Shown here one piece after another: positions 9,633 through 18,825 of a DNA stretch of 64,000 nt. The notes beneath the pieces were generated by a model. It made no database searches. It was not told where the DNA came from and saw nothing but the letters and a program-made list of their open reading frames with translations. The stretch is from Parapusillimonas granuli. GTDB taxonomy: Bacteria > Pseudomonadota > Gammaproteobacteria > Burkholderiales > Burkholderiaceae_B. The stretch lies in contig NZ_JACCEM010000002.1 of NCBI RefSeq assembly GCF_013416525.1, forward strand, positions 1 through 64,000, in the 5' to 3' direction. How positions within the stretch are numbered: the stretch's first letter is position 1; every line of letters starts with the position of its first letter. The position numbers and the translations under genes are program-made.

Positions 9633-9696
9633 GTTTGAATCCGCTTACAGTCGGGCGGTCGTGCATGCCGCCCGCGTGTTAATACCATCTGTTGAG

Positions 9697-9723
9697 TTAA
9701 CGACCGGCGAGCCGGAAGCTTTA
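9697..9723 (-). promoter_or_regulatory. Sigma-28 (FliA) type promoter for flgKL
   Basis: Read on the minus strand the sequence is TAAA, a 15-base spacer, then GTCGTTAA. The flagellar sigma-28 consensus is TAAA-N15-GCCGATAA, so the spacer is exact and 10 of 12 defined bases match. It ends about 65 bases upstream of the flgK ATG. A GC-rich hairpin (arms CGGGCGG/CCGCCCG, 9652-9674) would lie in the flgK leader. Confidence 0.7.
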
Positions 9724-9735
9724 GCCCGCATGGGC

Positions 9736-10722
9736 TCAGTCCCGCGACGCCAGGCGCTTGCCCGAATCGAAATACGACATGACGGAAATCAGCTTGTCGG
9801 AATACGCCGGGTCGGTGGCGTAGCCGGCCTCTTGTATCCGCCGGGCGGCGTCTTCCGCCGTGCGCGCTTCCACCACCGCCTCGTAGCGCTTGCTGTGGCT
9901 GATCAGCCGCGCATAATCGGCAAAAGACTCCTCGTACGAATCGTAGGCGCGGAACGGCTGCTTCACTTTCTGCGCCACGCCGTTTTCATATTCCGTGGTC
10001 AGCACGTGCACGACCTTGCCCTTCCAGTTCGGGCCGGCCTTGATGCCGAACAGGTTGTGGGTCGTGCTGCCGTCCTCGCGGCGGATCTCGCGCCGGCCCC
10101 AGCCCGACTCCAGGGCGGCCTGCCCCAGTATCAGCTTCTCCGGCACGCCGCTTTCGCGGGCGGCGGCCCGGGCGGCATGCGACATGCGGCTGACGAAATT
10201 CTGGACATGCTCGGGCGCGCCCTTGATGGCGGCATAGATTCTTTCCGTGGCGGGGTTGCGCGTCAGCACGCCGATCAAGGCGTCGATGGAGTCGGCGTCT
10301 TCGCGCCGCGGCTCGCCGACGGTGGACCGCAGGCCGGGCAAGCGGGATTTGGCGAGCTCGGGCGGCGCGGCCTGGACTTCGGACTCGGCGGCGCCCTTGA
10401 CGCGCCGTATCTGGTCCAGCAGCGCCTGCGCCAGCCCGATGCCCGGCTTGGCGAGGTTCAGGGCCAGCTGCTCGTCCGCCATGCCCTGGGCCAGGCGGGT
10501 CTGGTCGCTGTCCAGCAGGGTGGGCGTGGCCGCCTGGCGCGCCTGCTTGAGCATCTGCTGCAGGAACAAGGCCTCGAACTGCTGGGCGACCTGTTTTTCT
10601 TCGTCCGCGCTGGCGCCCTTGGGGCCGCTCACGCCTTTTTTCAGCGTGTCCAGGCTGCGGAAATCCAGCGCCGACGGGGTGTGCGCGCTGCCGGGCCGGG
10701 GGATGTGCTGGACGAAAGTCAT
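9736..10722 (-). CDS. flgJ: Flagellar rod cap and peptidoglycan hydrolase FlgJ
   Basis: FlgJ caps the growing rod and cuts peptidoglycan so the rod can pass the cell wall. The 328-residue protein starts at the ATG at 10722 (MTFVQHIPRPGS); the frame stays open further upstream, but that part is antisense-free overlap with flgI and not FlgJ-like. The N-terminal rod-cap domain contains VAQQFEALFLQQMLKQAR. The C-terminal glucosaminidase domain contains LGQAALESGWGRREI, whose Glu is the expected catalytic acid, and GIKAGPNWKGK. The two-domain form is typical of beta- and gammaproteobacteria. It lies 11 bases after flgI. Confidence 0.96.
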   Translation of the reverse strand: MTFVQHIPRPGSAHTPSALDFRSLDTLKKGVSGPKGASADEEKQVAQQFEALFLQQMLKQARQAATPTLLDSDQTRLAQGMADEQLALNLAKPGIGLAQALLDQIRRVKGAAESEVQAAPPELAKSRLPGLRSTVGEPRREDADSIDALIGVLTRNPATERIYAAIKGAPEHVQNFVSRMSHAARAAARESGVPEKLILGQAALESGWGRREIRREDGSTTHNLFGIKAGPNWKGKVVHVLTTEYENGVAQKVKQPFRAYDSYEESFADYARLISHSKRYEAVVEARTAEDAARRIQEAGYATDPAYSDKLISVMSYFDSGKRLASRD

Positions 10723-10733
10723 GGCGGGCCGTC

Positions 10734-11879
10734 CTAGATGATTTCCAGATCGGCGCGCAGCGCGCCGGCGCTCTTCAGGTTCTGCAGTATGGACAGCAGG
10801 TCCTGCGGCGTCGCGCCCAGCGCGTTCAGGGCCCTGACCACGTCGGCCAGGTTGGCGCTGGTGCGCACGTGCTGCACGCTGCCGGTGTCCGACCGCATCT
10901 CGATATTGGTGTTCTCGGTGACCACCGTCCGCCCGCCGGCGAACGGCGTATCGGGCTGGCTGACCTGCTGCTCCTTGCTGATGACGACGGAAAGATTGCC
11001 GTAGGCGATGGCCGCCTCTTCTATCATCACCGTGCGGTTCATCACCACCGAACCGGTGCGCGCGTTGATCACGACTTTCGCGCGGGCCGGCGGCAGCTGG
11101 ACCTGGATGTTCTCGACGCGCGACAGGAAAGCCGTCTGGGCCGCCGGATCGACGGGCCCGCGCAGCTGGATGACCCGGCCGTCCAGCGCCGTGGCGACGC
11201 CGGCGCCGAACTGCTTGTTCAGCGCCGCCACCACGTTCTGCGCGGTTCCGAAGTCGGTGTCGTTCAGTTCGAGCCGGATGACGCCGTCGCGGGAATACGC
11301 CGTGGGGACGCCGCGTTCGACGATGGCGCCGTTGGCGATGATGCCGCCGTTGAGCTGGTTGACCTGGACGCTGGACCCGCCGGACTGCGCGCCGGCGCCG
11401 CCCACCAGCAGGTTGCCCTGGGCCAGCGCATAGACCTGGCCGTTGGCGCCTTTGAGCGGCGTCATCAGCAGGGTGCCGCCGCGCAGGCTCTTGGCGTTGC
11501 CCATGGAGGACACTACGACGTCCAGCGTCTGGCCGGGCTGGGCGAACGCCGGCAGCCGGGCGGTGACCATGACGGCCGCCACGTTCTTGACCTGCATGTT
11601 GGTGCCCTGCGGCACAGTGACGCCCAGCTGCGACAGCATGTTCGTCAGGCTCTGCTGCGTGAACGGCGTTTGCCGGACCTGGTCGCCGCTGCCGTCCAGG
11701 CCCACGACCAGGCCATAGCCGATGAGCGGGTTCTCGCGCACGCCCTGGATGGACGCCAGGTCCTTGATGCGGTCGGCCTGGGCGGCCGACATGGCCAGGC
11801 CGCAAAGCGCCGCCAGGGCGGCGCGCAACAACCGGCGCCGCCACGCGGAAAAACTGAAGTATGGGGACGCGGCCATCAT
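10734..11879 (-). CDS. flgI: Flagellar P-ring protein FlgI
   Basis: FlgI builds the P-ring around the rod in the periplasm. The 381-residue protein begins with a Sec signal peptide (about residues 1-35, ending near MSAAQA). The conserved mature start [32 protein letters not shown] follows. The C-terminal part includes [34 protein letters not shown], the standard ending. The ATG is two bases after the flgH stop, and two Met codons stand in tandem. Family identity is certain. Confidence 0.98.
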   Translation of the reverse strand: MMAASPYFSFSAWRRRLLRAALAALCGLAMSAAQADRIKDLASIQGVRENPLIGYGLVVGLDGSGDQVRQTPFTQQSLTNMLSQLGVTVPQGTNMQVKNVAAVMVTARLPAFAQPGQTLDVVVSSMGNAKSLRGGTLLMTPLKGANGQVYALAQGNLLVGGAGAQSGGSSVQVNQLNGGIIANGAIVERGVPTAYSRDGVIRLELNDTDFGTAQNVVAALNKQFGAGVATALDGRVIQLRGPVDPAAQTAFLSRVENIQVQLPPARAKVVINARTGSVVMNRTVMIEEAAIAYGNLSVVISKEQQVSQPDTPFAGGRTVVTENTNIEMRSDTGSVQHVRTSANLADVVRALNALGATPQDLLSILQNLKSAGALRADLEII

Positions 11880-11880
11880 G

Positions 11881-12570
11881 TCAGAACGGGGAAATATTCA
11901 GGAAGAAGCGCTGCAGCCAGCCCATGGTCTGGACTTCGTCCATGACGCCCTTGCTGCGGAATTCGATCCGGGCGTCCGCCACCTGAGTGGAGGAGACGGT
12001 GTTCGAGCCGGTGATCGAGCGCGGGTCCACCACCCCGGAAAAACGCAGGTGCTCGCTGCCCCGGTTGATGGCGATCTGCTTGTCGCCCGCGATCTGGAGG
12101 TTGCCGTTGGGCAGCACCCCCACGACCGTGGTCGTGAGCGTGCCCGAGAAAGTGTTGTCGGCGCGCGTCGAGCCTTTGCCGTCCATGGCGTTTCCGCCTT
12201 CCACGTCGAAGTTCTGCTTGTCGCCCAGGCTGCTGGGCAGGAAGGCCGGCACGCCGTCCCAGCCCAGCGAGGAGCTGCCCGTGCGGTTGGTGGTGGTCTG
12301 CACGTTCTTGGCGGCGTTGGTCTTTTCCTGGATCACCACGGTCACGATGTCGCCCACGTTGCGCGGCCGCCTGTCTTCGAACAAAGGGTAGTTGCCGTAG
12401 GCGGTGGGCTGGTAGATGGAACCGTTGGGCTCGGCCGCCGGCATGGCCGCATGCACCGGCGGCTGCGCGGTCAGCGGGCCGGTGACGACCGGCTCGGGCG
12501 GCACCAGGGCGCAGCCCGATGCCAGGGCCGCGGCCAGGCAGGAAAGAAGACGGAAAACTCGTTTAAGCAT
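11881..12570 (-). CDS. flgH: Flagellar L-ring lipoprotein FlgH
   Basis: FlgH forms the L-ring in the outer membrane. The 229-residue protein has a lipoprotein signal peptide with lipobox ASGC (Cys20). Conserved features are [37 protein letters not shown] and the C-terminal [35 protein letters not shown]-like region, which ends in [12 protein letters not shown]. It sits 3 bases after flgG and one base before flgI. Confidence 0.98.
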   Translation of the reverse strand: MLKRVFRLLSCLAAALASGCALVPPEPVVTGPLTAQPPVHAAMPAAEPNGSIYQPTAYGNYPLFEDRRPRNVGDIVTVVIQEKTNAAKNVQTTTNRTGSSSLGWDGVPAFLPSSLGDKQNFDVEGGNAMDGKGSTRADNTFSGTLTTTVVGVLPNGNLQIAGDKQIAINRGSEHLRFSGVVDPRSITGSNTVSSTQVADARIEFRSKGVMDEVQTMGWLQRFFLNISPF

Positions 12571-12573
12571 CGA

Positions 12574-13359
12574 TTACAGTTGGGTCAGGCGCGCCAGCAT
12601 CTGGTCGGAGGTCTGCACCGCCTTGCTGTTCATTTCATAGGCGCGCTGGGTGGAGATCATGTTGACCAGCTCTTCCGCCACGTTCACGTTGGACGTTTCG
12701 GTGTACTGCTGCAGCACCAGCCCGGCGCCGTCCAGGCCGGGCTGCCCGAAGTTGGCTGGGCCGGACGCATCGGTCTCGACATACAGGTTCTCGCCCATGC
12801 TCTGCAGGCCGGTGGGGTTGATGAAGGTGCTGAGCTGCAGCTGGCCGATCTCGACATTGGTGCCGACCGCCCCGGGCTGGGTGACCGACACCGTGCCGTC
12901 GCGCGCGATCGTGATCGTCAGGGCGTTGTCGGGTATGTTGATGGGCGGCTGTATGGGATAGCCGCCCGCCGTCACCAGTTGGCCGTTCTGGTCCACCTGC
13001 AGGCTGCCGTCGCGGGTGTAGGCGAAGGTGCCGTCGGGCATTTCCACCTGCAGGAAGCCCTTGCCCTGGATGGCGATGTCCAGGGTGTTGCCGGTGTTCT
13101 TCAGGTCGCCCTGGGTGTGGATGCGTTCCGTGGCCACGGTGCGGGCGCCCGTGCCGATCTGCAGGCCGGAAGGCAGCTGGTTGGCCGCGCCCACCTGGGC
13201 GCCCGGCTGGCGTATCGTCTGGTACATCAGTTCCTCGAACACGGCGCGCGTGCGCTTGAAGCCCGTGGTGTTGACGTTGGCCAGGTTGTTGGAAATCACA
13301 TCCATGTTGGTCTGCTGTGTTTCCAGGCCGGTCTTGGCGATCCAAAGTGAACGTATCAT
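12574..13359 (-). CDS. flgG: Distal rod protein FlgG
   Basis: FlgG is the main protein of the distal rod. The start at 13359 ([36 protein letters not shown]) gives 261 residues, close to the family norm. A start 39 bases further upstream would add a non-conserved tail overlapping flgF. The C-terminus ([39 protein letters not shown]) is typical. One base separates it from the flgF stop. FlgG and FlgF are paralogues and both are intact here. Confidence 0.97.
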   Translation of the reverse strand: MIRSLWIAKTGLETQQTNMDVISNNLANVNTTGFKRTRAVFEELMYQTIRQPGAQVGAANQLPSGLQIGTGARTVATERIHTQGDLKNTGNTLDIAIQGKGFLQVEMPDGTFAYTRDGSLQVDQNGQLVTAGGYPIQPPINIPDNALTITIARDGTVSVTQPGAVGTNVEIGQLQLSTFINPTGLQSMGENLYVETDASGPANFGQPGLDGAGLVLQQYTETSNVNVAEELVNMISTQRAYEMNSKAVQTSDQMLARLTQL

Positions 13360-13360
13360 T

Positions 13361-14104
13361 TTAGTTGCTCGATAATATGGAATTGGCGCGCTCGGCATTG
13401 GTGCCGGCGTCCTGGATGATCTTCATCTGCATTTCGAAGCGGCGGGCGTTGGCGATCATGCCCACCATGGCTTCGGCGGGATTCACATTGCTTTTTTCCA
13501 GGAAGCCCGAAACCATGCGCACCCGCGGATCCTGTGGCGCGGCCTGGCCCTCGGCCAGGCGGAACAGGCCGTCGTCGCCGCGCTGCATGTCGGCGGCCGG
13601 CGGATTCACCAGCTTGAGCTGGCCCAGCATCTGCAGGTCGTTGGGGTTGTCGCCCGCACCCAGGGCGGAAATCTGGCCATCGACCGAAAACGTGATGATG
13701 CCGCGCTCGGGCACTTCGACCGGCGCGTTGTCGGCCGACAGCACCGGGTGGCCCTGCTGGGTGACCAGCAGGTTGTCCTGGTTCACGGCCAGCTCGCCGG
13801 CGCGGGTATAGGCTTCGCCTTGCGGCGTCATGACGCTGAACCAGCCCTCGCCGGAAATCGCGAGGTCCAGCGCATGGCCGGTTTCCGCCATCACGCCTTG
13901 CTGGAAGCTGCTGCCCGGGGTGGCCGTCACCGTGCCGATGCGCGTGGGCAGGCCCTGGTCGCCGACCACCGGCACGGAACGATAGTGCGCCATCTGCTCG
14001 CGAAAGCCGGTGGTGTTGACGTTCGCGAGGTTGTTGCTGATGACCGACTGCTGTTCCAGCAAGCGGGCGGCGCCGCCCGCCGCCGTGTAGATGATGCGAT
14101 CCAT
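13361..14104 (-). CDS. flgF: Proximal rod protein FlgF
   Basis: FlgF is a proximal rod protein of 247 residues. The N-terminal [25 protein letters not shown] and the C-terminal [29 protein letters not shown] are the usual rod-family helices. Together with FlgB and FlgC it forms the proximal rod. It lies 9 bases after flgE and one base before flgG in the flgB-J operon. Confidence 0.96.
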   Translation of the reverse strand: MDRIIYTAAGGAARLLEQQSVISNNLANVNTTGFREQMAHYRSVPVVGDQGLPTRIGTVTATPGSSFQQGVMAETGHALDLAISGEGWFSVMTPQGEAYTRAGELAVNQDNLLVTQQGHPVLSADNAPVEVPERGIITFSVDGQISALGAGDNPNDLQMLGQLKLVNPPAADMQRGDDGLFRLAEGQAAPQDPRVRMVSGFLEKSNVNPAEAMVGMIANARRFEMQMKIIQDAGTNAERANSILSSN

Positions 14105-14113
14105 TGCGCCGTC

Positions 14114-15352
14114 TTATCGCATGGTGATCAAGGTCTGCAGGATCTGGTCCTGCGTCTTGATGGTCTGGGCGTTGGCCTGGTAGGTGCGCTGGGCGATGAT
14201 CATGTTGACCAGTTCCTGGCTCATGTCCACGTTGGATTCCTCGACCGCCTGGCCGGCGATGGTGGCCAGGCCGTTGGTGCCGGGCGTGCCCAGTATGGGC
14301 TGCCCGGACGCGGAGGTTTCGACCCAGGCATTGCCGCCCACTGGCTGCAGGCCTTGCAGGTTCGGGAAATCGGCCAGCGTCAGCATGCCCTGCACCATGG
14401 TCTTGCCGTTGGTGTAGTTGGCCACGATGGAGCCGTCGGTGGCGATGGACATGCTGGCATAGGCGCCGGCGCCGTAGCCGTCCTGGGTGAAGCTGTAGCC
14501 GAAGTCATCGCCGAATTGCGTCGTGCCGTCGTACTTGAAGTTGAGGACGAGATCCTCCGCGGGGGAATTCGTGCCGCCGATGCTCGCGAACGTGATGGCC
14601 GCAGGCGCGGTCGCGGGGTCGAGCACGCCGCCGGATGTGAACGTCAGGGTGTTTTTCGTGGGGTGCACCGCTTCGCTGTCCAGCTGATAGTGGACGTCCC
14701 ATACGCTGGTATCGCCCGCAGCCGACTGCTTGACGAAATATTGAGTCAGCTGATGCGCATTGCCCAGAGAGTCATACACCGTCATCGGCAGCGAATGGTT
14801 GTAGCTCTTGGGGTCGGGCACCGTCGAGGGAGCCGTGACGTTGGGAAACGACGGCGTTCCGATGACTTCTTCGTCCGCGTCCAGATTCATCTTCGGGGCG
14901 ACTTCCGTCGTCGCCTTGGGCGCGATGTTCCCCGTCGGCACCCGAACCATGGCGGGCGTCGTGCCAAGGGTTCCCGTCGCCTGGTCCACCATGTAGGCCG
15001 TCAGGGTATGCCCTTGCGCGTTGGTCAGATACCCTTCCTTGTTCGGCGAGAACTGGCCGTTGCGCGTGTACAGCACCGCGCCGCTCGGGTCCACCACGCG
15101 GAACAGGCCCTTGGCGCCGTCTATGGCCATGTCGAACTGGTTGCCCGTGGTGGCGACCGTGCCTATGGTGAAGCGCTGATTGATGCTGGCCACCTGCGCG
15201 CCCAGGCCCACGCGCGAGCTGGCGTAGACGTCGGCGAAGGACGCGGTGGCGGCCTTGAAGCCCACCGTGCCGGAGTTGGCGATGTTGTTGCCGATGATGT
15301 CCAGGTTCTGCGCCGCCGCGTTCAACCCGCTCAAGCCTTGTCCGAAACCCAT
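14114..15352 (-). CDS. flgE: Flagellar hook protein FlgE
   Basis: FlgE polymerises into the hook, the universal joint between rod and filament. The 412-residue protein has the family N-terminus MGFGQGLSGLNAAAQNLDIIGNNIANSGTVGFK and C-terminus SNVDMSQELVNMIIAQRTYQANAQTIKTQDQILQTLI-like ending. The middle (about residues 150-300) is the variable surface domain. It follows flgD after 38 bases, the largest gap within flgB-J, which could hold an internal ribosome binding site but shows no clear promoter. Confidence 0.98.
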   Translation of the reverse strand: MGFGQGLSGLNAAAQNLDIIGNNIANSGTVGFKAATASFADVYASSRVGLGAQVASINQRFTIGTVATTGNQFDMAIDGAKGLFRVVDPSGAVLYTRNGQFSPNKEGYLTNAQGHTLTAYMVDQATGTLGTTPAMVRVPTGNIAPKATTEVAPKMNLDADEEVIGTPSFPNVTAPSTVPDPKSYNHSLPMTVYDSLGNAHQLTQYFVKQSAAGDTSVWDVHYQLDSEAVHPTKNTLTFTSGGVLDPATAPAAITFASIGGTNSPAEDLVLNFKYDGTTQFGDDFGYSFTQDGYGAGAYASMSIATDGSIVANYTNGKTMVQGMLTLADFPNLQGLQPVGGNAWVETSASGQPILGTPGTNGLATIAGQAVEESNVDMSQELVNMIIAQRTYQANAQTIKTQDQILQTLITMR

Positions 15353-15390
15353 GATTTAACCTCGTGTGATGATCTTCAAATATTGTTCAA

Positions 15391-16086
15391 CTACATGATC
15401 TTGCGGATGTCCAGCAGCGAGTGGCTGCCGGCCAGTCCCAGGTCCAGCTGCAGACCGCTGGACGAATACGCCACGCTGGACACCTTGCCGTAGGTCAGCG
15501 CGCCGACCGAGACGGGTGCGCCGGCGGAGTCGTAGGCGGCCACCTGCACGTTGTAGGCGCCGTCCGGTGCGGCCACGCCGCCGTCGTCCTTGCCGTCCCA
15601 GCTCAGGGAATACACGCCCGATGACGTGGCGTCCATTTCCATCTTGCGGATGGCCTTGCCGGAGTTGTCGGTGATGGTGACGACGACTTTCGTCGCGTCG
15701 GAAATCAAGTCCATGCCGAACGGCGTGGCGACCTTGGCGCCGCCCTCGCCCGTGCTGCCCAGCGACACCTTGCTGCCCGGCACCAGGACCTCCTTGCCGA
15801 TCAAGGAGGCGGCCTGCATGGACTGGGAGACGTCCATCTGCCCCGACAAGGCCAGCAAGGTGTTGTTCAGTTGGTTGATGCCGTTCACCGTGGACAGCTG
15901 GGCGATCTGCGAGGTCACCTGCGCATTGTCCATGGGATTGAGCGGGTCCTGGTTCTGCAGCTGCGTCACCAGCAGGGTCAGGAAGCGTTCCTGGGTGTCG
16001 CCCATCAGGCTTTTGGTGCTGTTGGCCGCGGCCGCCAGGGCGGCCGCCGTGCCGCCCGCGCTGTCTGTCTGGTTGATCGTGGTCAC
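15391..16086 (-). CDS. flgD: Hook cap scaffold protein FlgD
   Basis: FlgD caps the growing hook and guides FlgE assembly. I choose the GTG at 16086 (protein MTTINQTDSAGG, 231 residues) because GGAG stands six bases before it. The in-frame ATG at 16116 overlaps the flgC stop as ATGA and would add ten residues, but it has no ribosome binding site; coupled start there stays possible. Conserved features are FLTLLVTQLQNQDPLNPMDNAQVTSQIAQLSTVNGI and the later SWDGKDDGGVAAPDGAY Ig-like domain. Confidence 0.94.
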   Translation of the reverse strand: MTTINQTDSAGGTAAALAAAANSTKSLMGDTQERFLTLLVTQLQNQDPLNPMDNAQVTSQIAQLSTVNGINQLNNTLLALSGQMDVSQSMQAASLIGKEVLVPGSKVSLGSTGEGGAKVATPFGMDLISDATKVVVTITDNSGKAIRKMEMDATSSGVYSLSWDGKDDGGVAAPDGAYNVQVAAYDSAGAPVSVGALTYGKVSSVAYSSSGLQLDLGLAGSHSLLDIRKIM

Positions 16087-16112
16087 TGATCGCTCCGTAA
16101 AAGTGCGCGGCG

Positions 16113-16529
16113 TCATTGACCGATGGTCAAGGTGCGCTGCATGAGGCTCTTGGCCGTGTTGATGACTTCCACGTTGGCCTGGTACGAGCGGGAAGCCGAA
16201 ATCATGTTGACCGTTTCGGCCACCACGTCCACGTTCGGCATGGTGACGTAGCCGTCTTCGTTGGCCAGGGGGTTCTTGGGGTCGTACTGCAGGCGCTGCG
16301 GGGCGCTGCTTTCCACCACCTGGGCGACCCGCACGCCGCCGACCGAATGCGGGGCCTGCTGGCTTTCGACGGGCGTCATCTGGAAGACGACCTGGCGCGC
16401 CCGGTACGGCTGCCCGTCCGGGCCGGCCACGCTGTCGGCGTTGGCCAGGTTGCTGGCCGTGACGTTCATGCGCTGCGACTGCGCGGTGAGCGCCGAACCG
16501 GCAATCTGGAATATGCTCATTGTGGACAT
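16113..16529 (-). CDS. flgC: Proximal rod protein FlgC
   Basis: FlgC is a proximal rod protein of 138 residues. The N-terminus reads [28 protein letters not shown] and the C-terminus [36 protein letters not shown], both diagnostic. The ATG at 16529 has AGGA seven bases before it; a second in-frame ATG three codons later is less likely. It lies 23 bases after flgB. Confidence 0.97.
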   Translation of the reverse strand: MSTMSIFQIAGSALTAQSQRMNVTASNLANADSVAGPDGQPYRARQVVFQMTPVESQQAPHSVGGVRVAQVVESSAPQRLQYDPKNPLANEDGYVTMPNVDVVAETVNMISASRSYQANVEVINTAKSLMQRTLTIGQ

Positions 16530-16552
16530 GAATGCTTCCTGGCTGGCTATGC

Positions 16553-16966
16553 TTATTGCTGCAAGACGGACATCAAGCTCTTGATGCGCGCGGAAATGAC
16601 GGAAAGGTCGGTCTGGTAACGCATGGTGTTGTCGGCGAACTGGACGCGCTCGGCGTCCATGTCGACCGTGTTGCCGTCCAGGCTGGGCTGCAGCGGCTGC
16701 CGGTACAGCAGCTCGGCCGTGGCGTCGCCCTGGGCCTTGCCCGGTATGTGGCGCGCCGACGTCAGCGCCAGCTGCGTGTCGGGCAGGCGCAGGCTGCCGC
16801 TCGCGCCCATGGCGTCCTGCAAGGCGGCGCTGAAGTCGAAGTCGCGCGCCTTGTAAAATGGCGTGTCCGCATTGGCGATGTTGGCGGCCAGGACTTCCTG
16901 GCGCTGCTGGCGCAGCCCAAGCGCGATTTGATGGAACTTTAGGTCGTCGCCGATTCTGTCGATCAT
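16553..16966 (-). CDS. flgB: Proximal rod protein FlgB
   Basis: FlgB is a proximal rod protein and first gene of the flgBCDEFGHIJ operon. The start at 16966 ([42 protein letters not shown]) gives 137 residues, the family length. The frame stays open 126 bases upstream, but that part is Arg/Pro-rich and non-conserved. The C-terminus contains [25 protein letters not shown]. It is divergent from flgA across about 200 bases that must carry both promoters. Confidence 0.97.
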   Translation of the reverse strand: MIDRIGDDLKFHQIALGLRQQRQEVLAANIANADTPFYKARDFDFSAALQDAMGASGSLRLPDTQLALTSARHIPGKAQGDATAELLYRQPLQPSLDGNTVDMDAERVQFADNTMRYQTDLSVISARIKSLMSVLQQ

Positions 16967-17012
16967 TTGCCGTTCACCGGGGCCGTCGCGGCCTGTTTGA
17001 TGCTGAAACCGG

Positions 17013-17028
17013 GGCCGCGATCGCGGCC
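17013..17028. repeat. Perfect 16-bp palindrome in the flgB-flgA gap
   Basis: GGCCGCGATCGCGGCC is a perfect palindrome 47 bases upstream of the flgB ATG, in the divergent flgB/flgA regulatory gap (16967-17167). It could be a protein-binding site or form part of the flgB leader. No FlhDC box was identified with confidence in this gap. Confidence 0.5.
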
Positions 17029-17131
17029 ATGCGGGCGGGCGGCCTTTCACCGCTCCTACAACGCCATAGTACCGGCACCCCGGCCGCGACAAAGTATGAA
17101 ATAAGGCGCTAATTGACAGTCAATTCCAGGC

Positions 17132-17160
17132 TTGAGGCCGCCCTTCCCCGCCACTACAAT
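17132..17160 (+). promoter_or_regulatory. Candidate sigma-70 promoter directly before flgA
   Basis: TTGAGG at 17132-17137, a 17-base spacer and TACAAT at 17155-17160 form a housekeeping-type promoter. The -10 box ends only seven bases before the flgA ATG, so transcription would start at or near the start codon and the mRNA would have almost no leader. No Shine-Dalgarno sequence is present. Confidence 0.5.
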
Positions 17161-17167
17161 TCCGACC

Positions 17168-17878
17168 ATGCCCAAGCTTTTCGCACTGCCCGCCCTGATT
17201 GCGGGGTCCACCGCCCTGGCGGCCTCGGCGTTCGCCCAGGTCCAGCCGGCGCAGGCCTTGCAGGACCCGGCCCAGGTGGCGGCCGCGGCCGAAGAATTCC
17301 TGCAACTGCAGGCGGCCGGCTATCCCGGCGCCGCCACGGTGTCCGTCGAACCGCCCCGCCTCGCCCATCACGCCCGCTGCGACCGCCTGGAACCCTTCCT
17401 GAGCAGCGGCCAGCGCCTGCGCTCGCGCATGACGGTCGGCGTGCGCTGCGCCGCCCCGCAAACCTGGACCGCCTACGTGCAGGCCAACCTGAGCATCCAG
17501 GGCCATTACTACGTCGCCAACCGCGGCATCAATGTGGGCGACACGCTCAGCCTGGACGACCTGAACGCGCGCGAAGGCGACATCCTGCGGCTGTCGAACG
17601 GCGTGGTCTTCGACCCCAGCCAGGTGGTGGGGCATATCGCCCAGCAGCGCATACCGGTGGGCTCGCCGATCAAGTCCAGCGCGCTGCGCGACCCGAACTC
17701 CATCGTCCGCGGGCAGGCGGTGCGCACGGAGGCCCGGGGCGTGGGCTTCGTGGCCAACGGCGAAGGCCAGGCGCTGCAAAGCGGCGCGCCCGGCGCGCAG
17801 ATCCAGGTCCGCACCAGTTCGGGGCAAATCGTTACGGGAACCGTCGTGAACGGCACCACGGTTCAGGTTACGATGTAG
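17168..17878 (+). CDS. flgA: P-ring assembly chaperone FlgA
   Basis: FlgA is the periplasmic chaperone for P-ring formation by FlgI. Starting at ATG 17168 gives 236 residues with a Sec signal peptide (KLFALPALIAGSTALAASAFA). A TTG at 17132 would only add a non-signal tail. The C-terminal SAF domain contains GDTLSLDDLNAREGDILRLSNGVV and IPVGSPIKSSAL, and the end (TGTVVNGTTVQVTM) is typical. It is divergent from flgB and followed by flgM. Confidence 0.95.
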   Translation: MPKLFALPALIAGSTALAASAFAQVQPAQALQDPAQVAAAAEEFLQLQAAGYPGAATVSVEPPRLAHHARCDRLEPFLSSGQRLRSRMTVGVRCAAPQTWTAYVQANLSIQGHYYVANRGINVGDTLSLDDLNAREGDILRLSNGVVFDPSQVVGHIAQQRIPVGSPIKSSALRDPNSIVRGQAVRTEARGVGFVANGEGQALQSGAPGAQIQVRTSSGQIVTGTVVNGTTVQVTM

Positions 17879-17908
17879 CCTGCGGCCGGCGAAACACCGC
17901 AACAAGCC

Positions 17909-17935
17909 TAAAGATTGGCGCCTGTTGGCCGTAAA
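17909..17935 (+). promoter_or_regulatory. Sigma-28 (FliA) type promoter for flgMN
   Basis: TAAA at 17909-17912, exactly 15 bases, then GCCGTAAA at 17928-17935. This matches the sigma-28 consensus TAAA-N15-GCCGATAA at 10 of 12 defined positions with the exact spacer. It lies about 50 bases upstream of flgM, as expected for late-class autoregulated expression of the anti-sigma factor. Confidence 0.75.
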
Positions 17936-17984
17936 GGAAGGCAGATTCACGCAGTACACTACCGCCAGCATTACGGAGATCGCT

Positions 17985-18278
17985 TTGAAAATCACCCCAC
18001 CCTCTATCAAAAGCCCGGTAGCCGGCCCTGTGGCGGGCACGCGGACGGACAGCGGGACCAGCGCATACGCGTCGTCCGCCTCCGGTGCGGCCGGCAGGAG
18101 CGCGGTGGATCTCAGCGCGGCGGCGCGCAATCTGTCCAGCCTGGAAAACAGCCAGAACGACGTCAATGTCGCGAAGGTCCAGGAAATCCGCGACGCCCTG
18201 GCGTCGGGCCGGCTCGTCATCGATCCCAGCCGCATTGCCGACGGCCTGCTCGCCAGTGTGCGCGATCTATTGAAGTAA
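17985..18278 (+). CDS. flgM: Anti-sigma-28 factor FlgM
   Basis: FlgM binds FliA (sigma-28) and holds late flagellar genes off until it is exported through the finished hook. I place the start at the TTG at 17985 (MKITPPSIKSP, 97 residues) because GGAG lies six bases before it and the upstream 20 codons of open frame overlap the promoter. The C-terminal half (VDLSAAARNLSSLENSQNDVNVAKVQEIRDALASGRLVIDPSRIADGLLASVRDLL) is the conserved sigma-binding region. flgN follows after 27 bases. Confidence 0.93.
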   Translation: MKITPPSIKSPVAGPVAGTRTDSGTSAYASSASGAAGRSAVDLSAAARNLSSLENSQNDVNVAKVQEIRDALASGRLVIDPSRIADGLLASVRDLLK

Positions 18279-18305
18279 ACATTTTCCCCGCCTCAGTTTC
18301 CCCGC

Positions 18306-18773
18306 ATGAACGACGCCGTTGCCCAGCTTGAAGCCAGCCTGCAGGAAGAGCTCGGGCTGATCCAGGAATTCAACACGGTTCTGGAGGCCGAAGCCGAGGC
18401 CTTGACCGCCGGCAATGACGATGCGCTGGCGGCAAGCACCGCCCGTAAAAATCAGTATGCGGAACGCTTGGCCGAGGCCGGGCGGCGGCGCAATGGCTTA
18501 TTGGGCCGCTTGGGGTACGAGCCCGACCAGCCCGGCCTGGATGCGGCCTGCGCGGCGCATCCGTCGCTGCGGGCCGGCAGCCGGGCGCTGCTGGACGAGG
18601 CCCGGCGTGGGCGGGACCTGAATACCGCCAACGGGATCCTGATAGACACCTTCCTGGCGCACAATCAGCAGACGCTGGATGCGCTGCGGCAGCTGGCGGG
18701 CATCGGCGACCTTTACGACGCCAAGGGGCGCAGCCGGTCGAGCACGGGCAAGACGCGCAACATCAAGGCCTGA
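18306..18773 (+). CDS. flgN: Flagellar export chaperone FlgN
   Basis: FlgN is the cytoplasmic chaperone that delivers FlgK and FlgL to the export gate. The 155-residue, mostly helical protein has the family pattern LEASLQEELGLIQEFNTVLEAEAEALTAGNDDAL near the start and NGILIDTFLAHNQQTLDAL near the end. It is co-directional with flgM and converges on flhF. Sequence conservation in this family is low, so position supports the call. Confidence 0.92.
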   Translation: MNDAVAQLEASLQEELGLIQEFNTVLEAEAEALTAGNDDALAASTARKNQYAERLAEAGRRRNGLLGRLGYEPDQPGLDAACAAHPSLRAGSRALLDEARRGRDLNTANGILIDTFLAHNQQTLDALRQLAGIGDLYDAKGRSRSSTGKTRNIKA

Positions 18774-18782
18774 ATGCCGTCG

Positions 18783-18800
18783 GGCCCGCGAGCGCGGGCC
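18783..18800. terminator. Hairpin between convergent flgN and flhF
   Basis: Arms GGCCCGC (18783-18789) and GCGGGCC (18794-18800) enclose a four-base loop in the short gap between the two stop codons. No T-tract follows on either strand, so termination strength is uncertain. Confidence 0.45.
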
Positions 18801-18825
18801 GCGGCGCCAGGAATGCCGGGGCGAC

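Noticed and set aside
16087-16116. Upstream ATG as FlgD start
   Set aside because: It overlaps the flgC stop (ATGA) but lacks a ribosome binding site, whereas the GTG at 16086 has GGAG at six bases. Kept only as an alternative.
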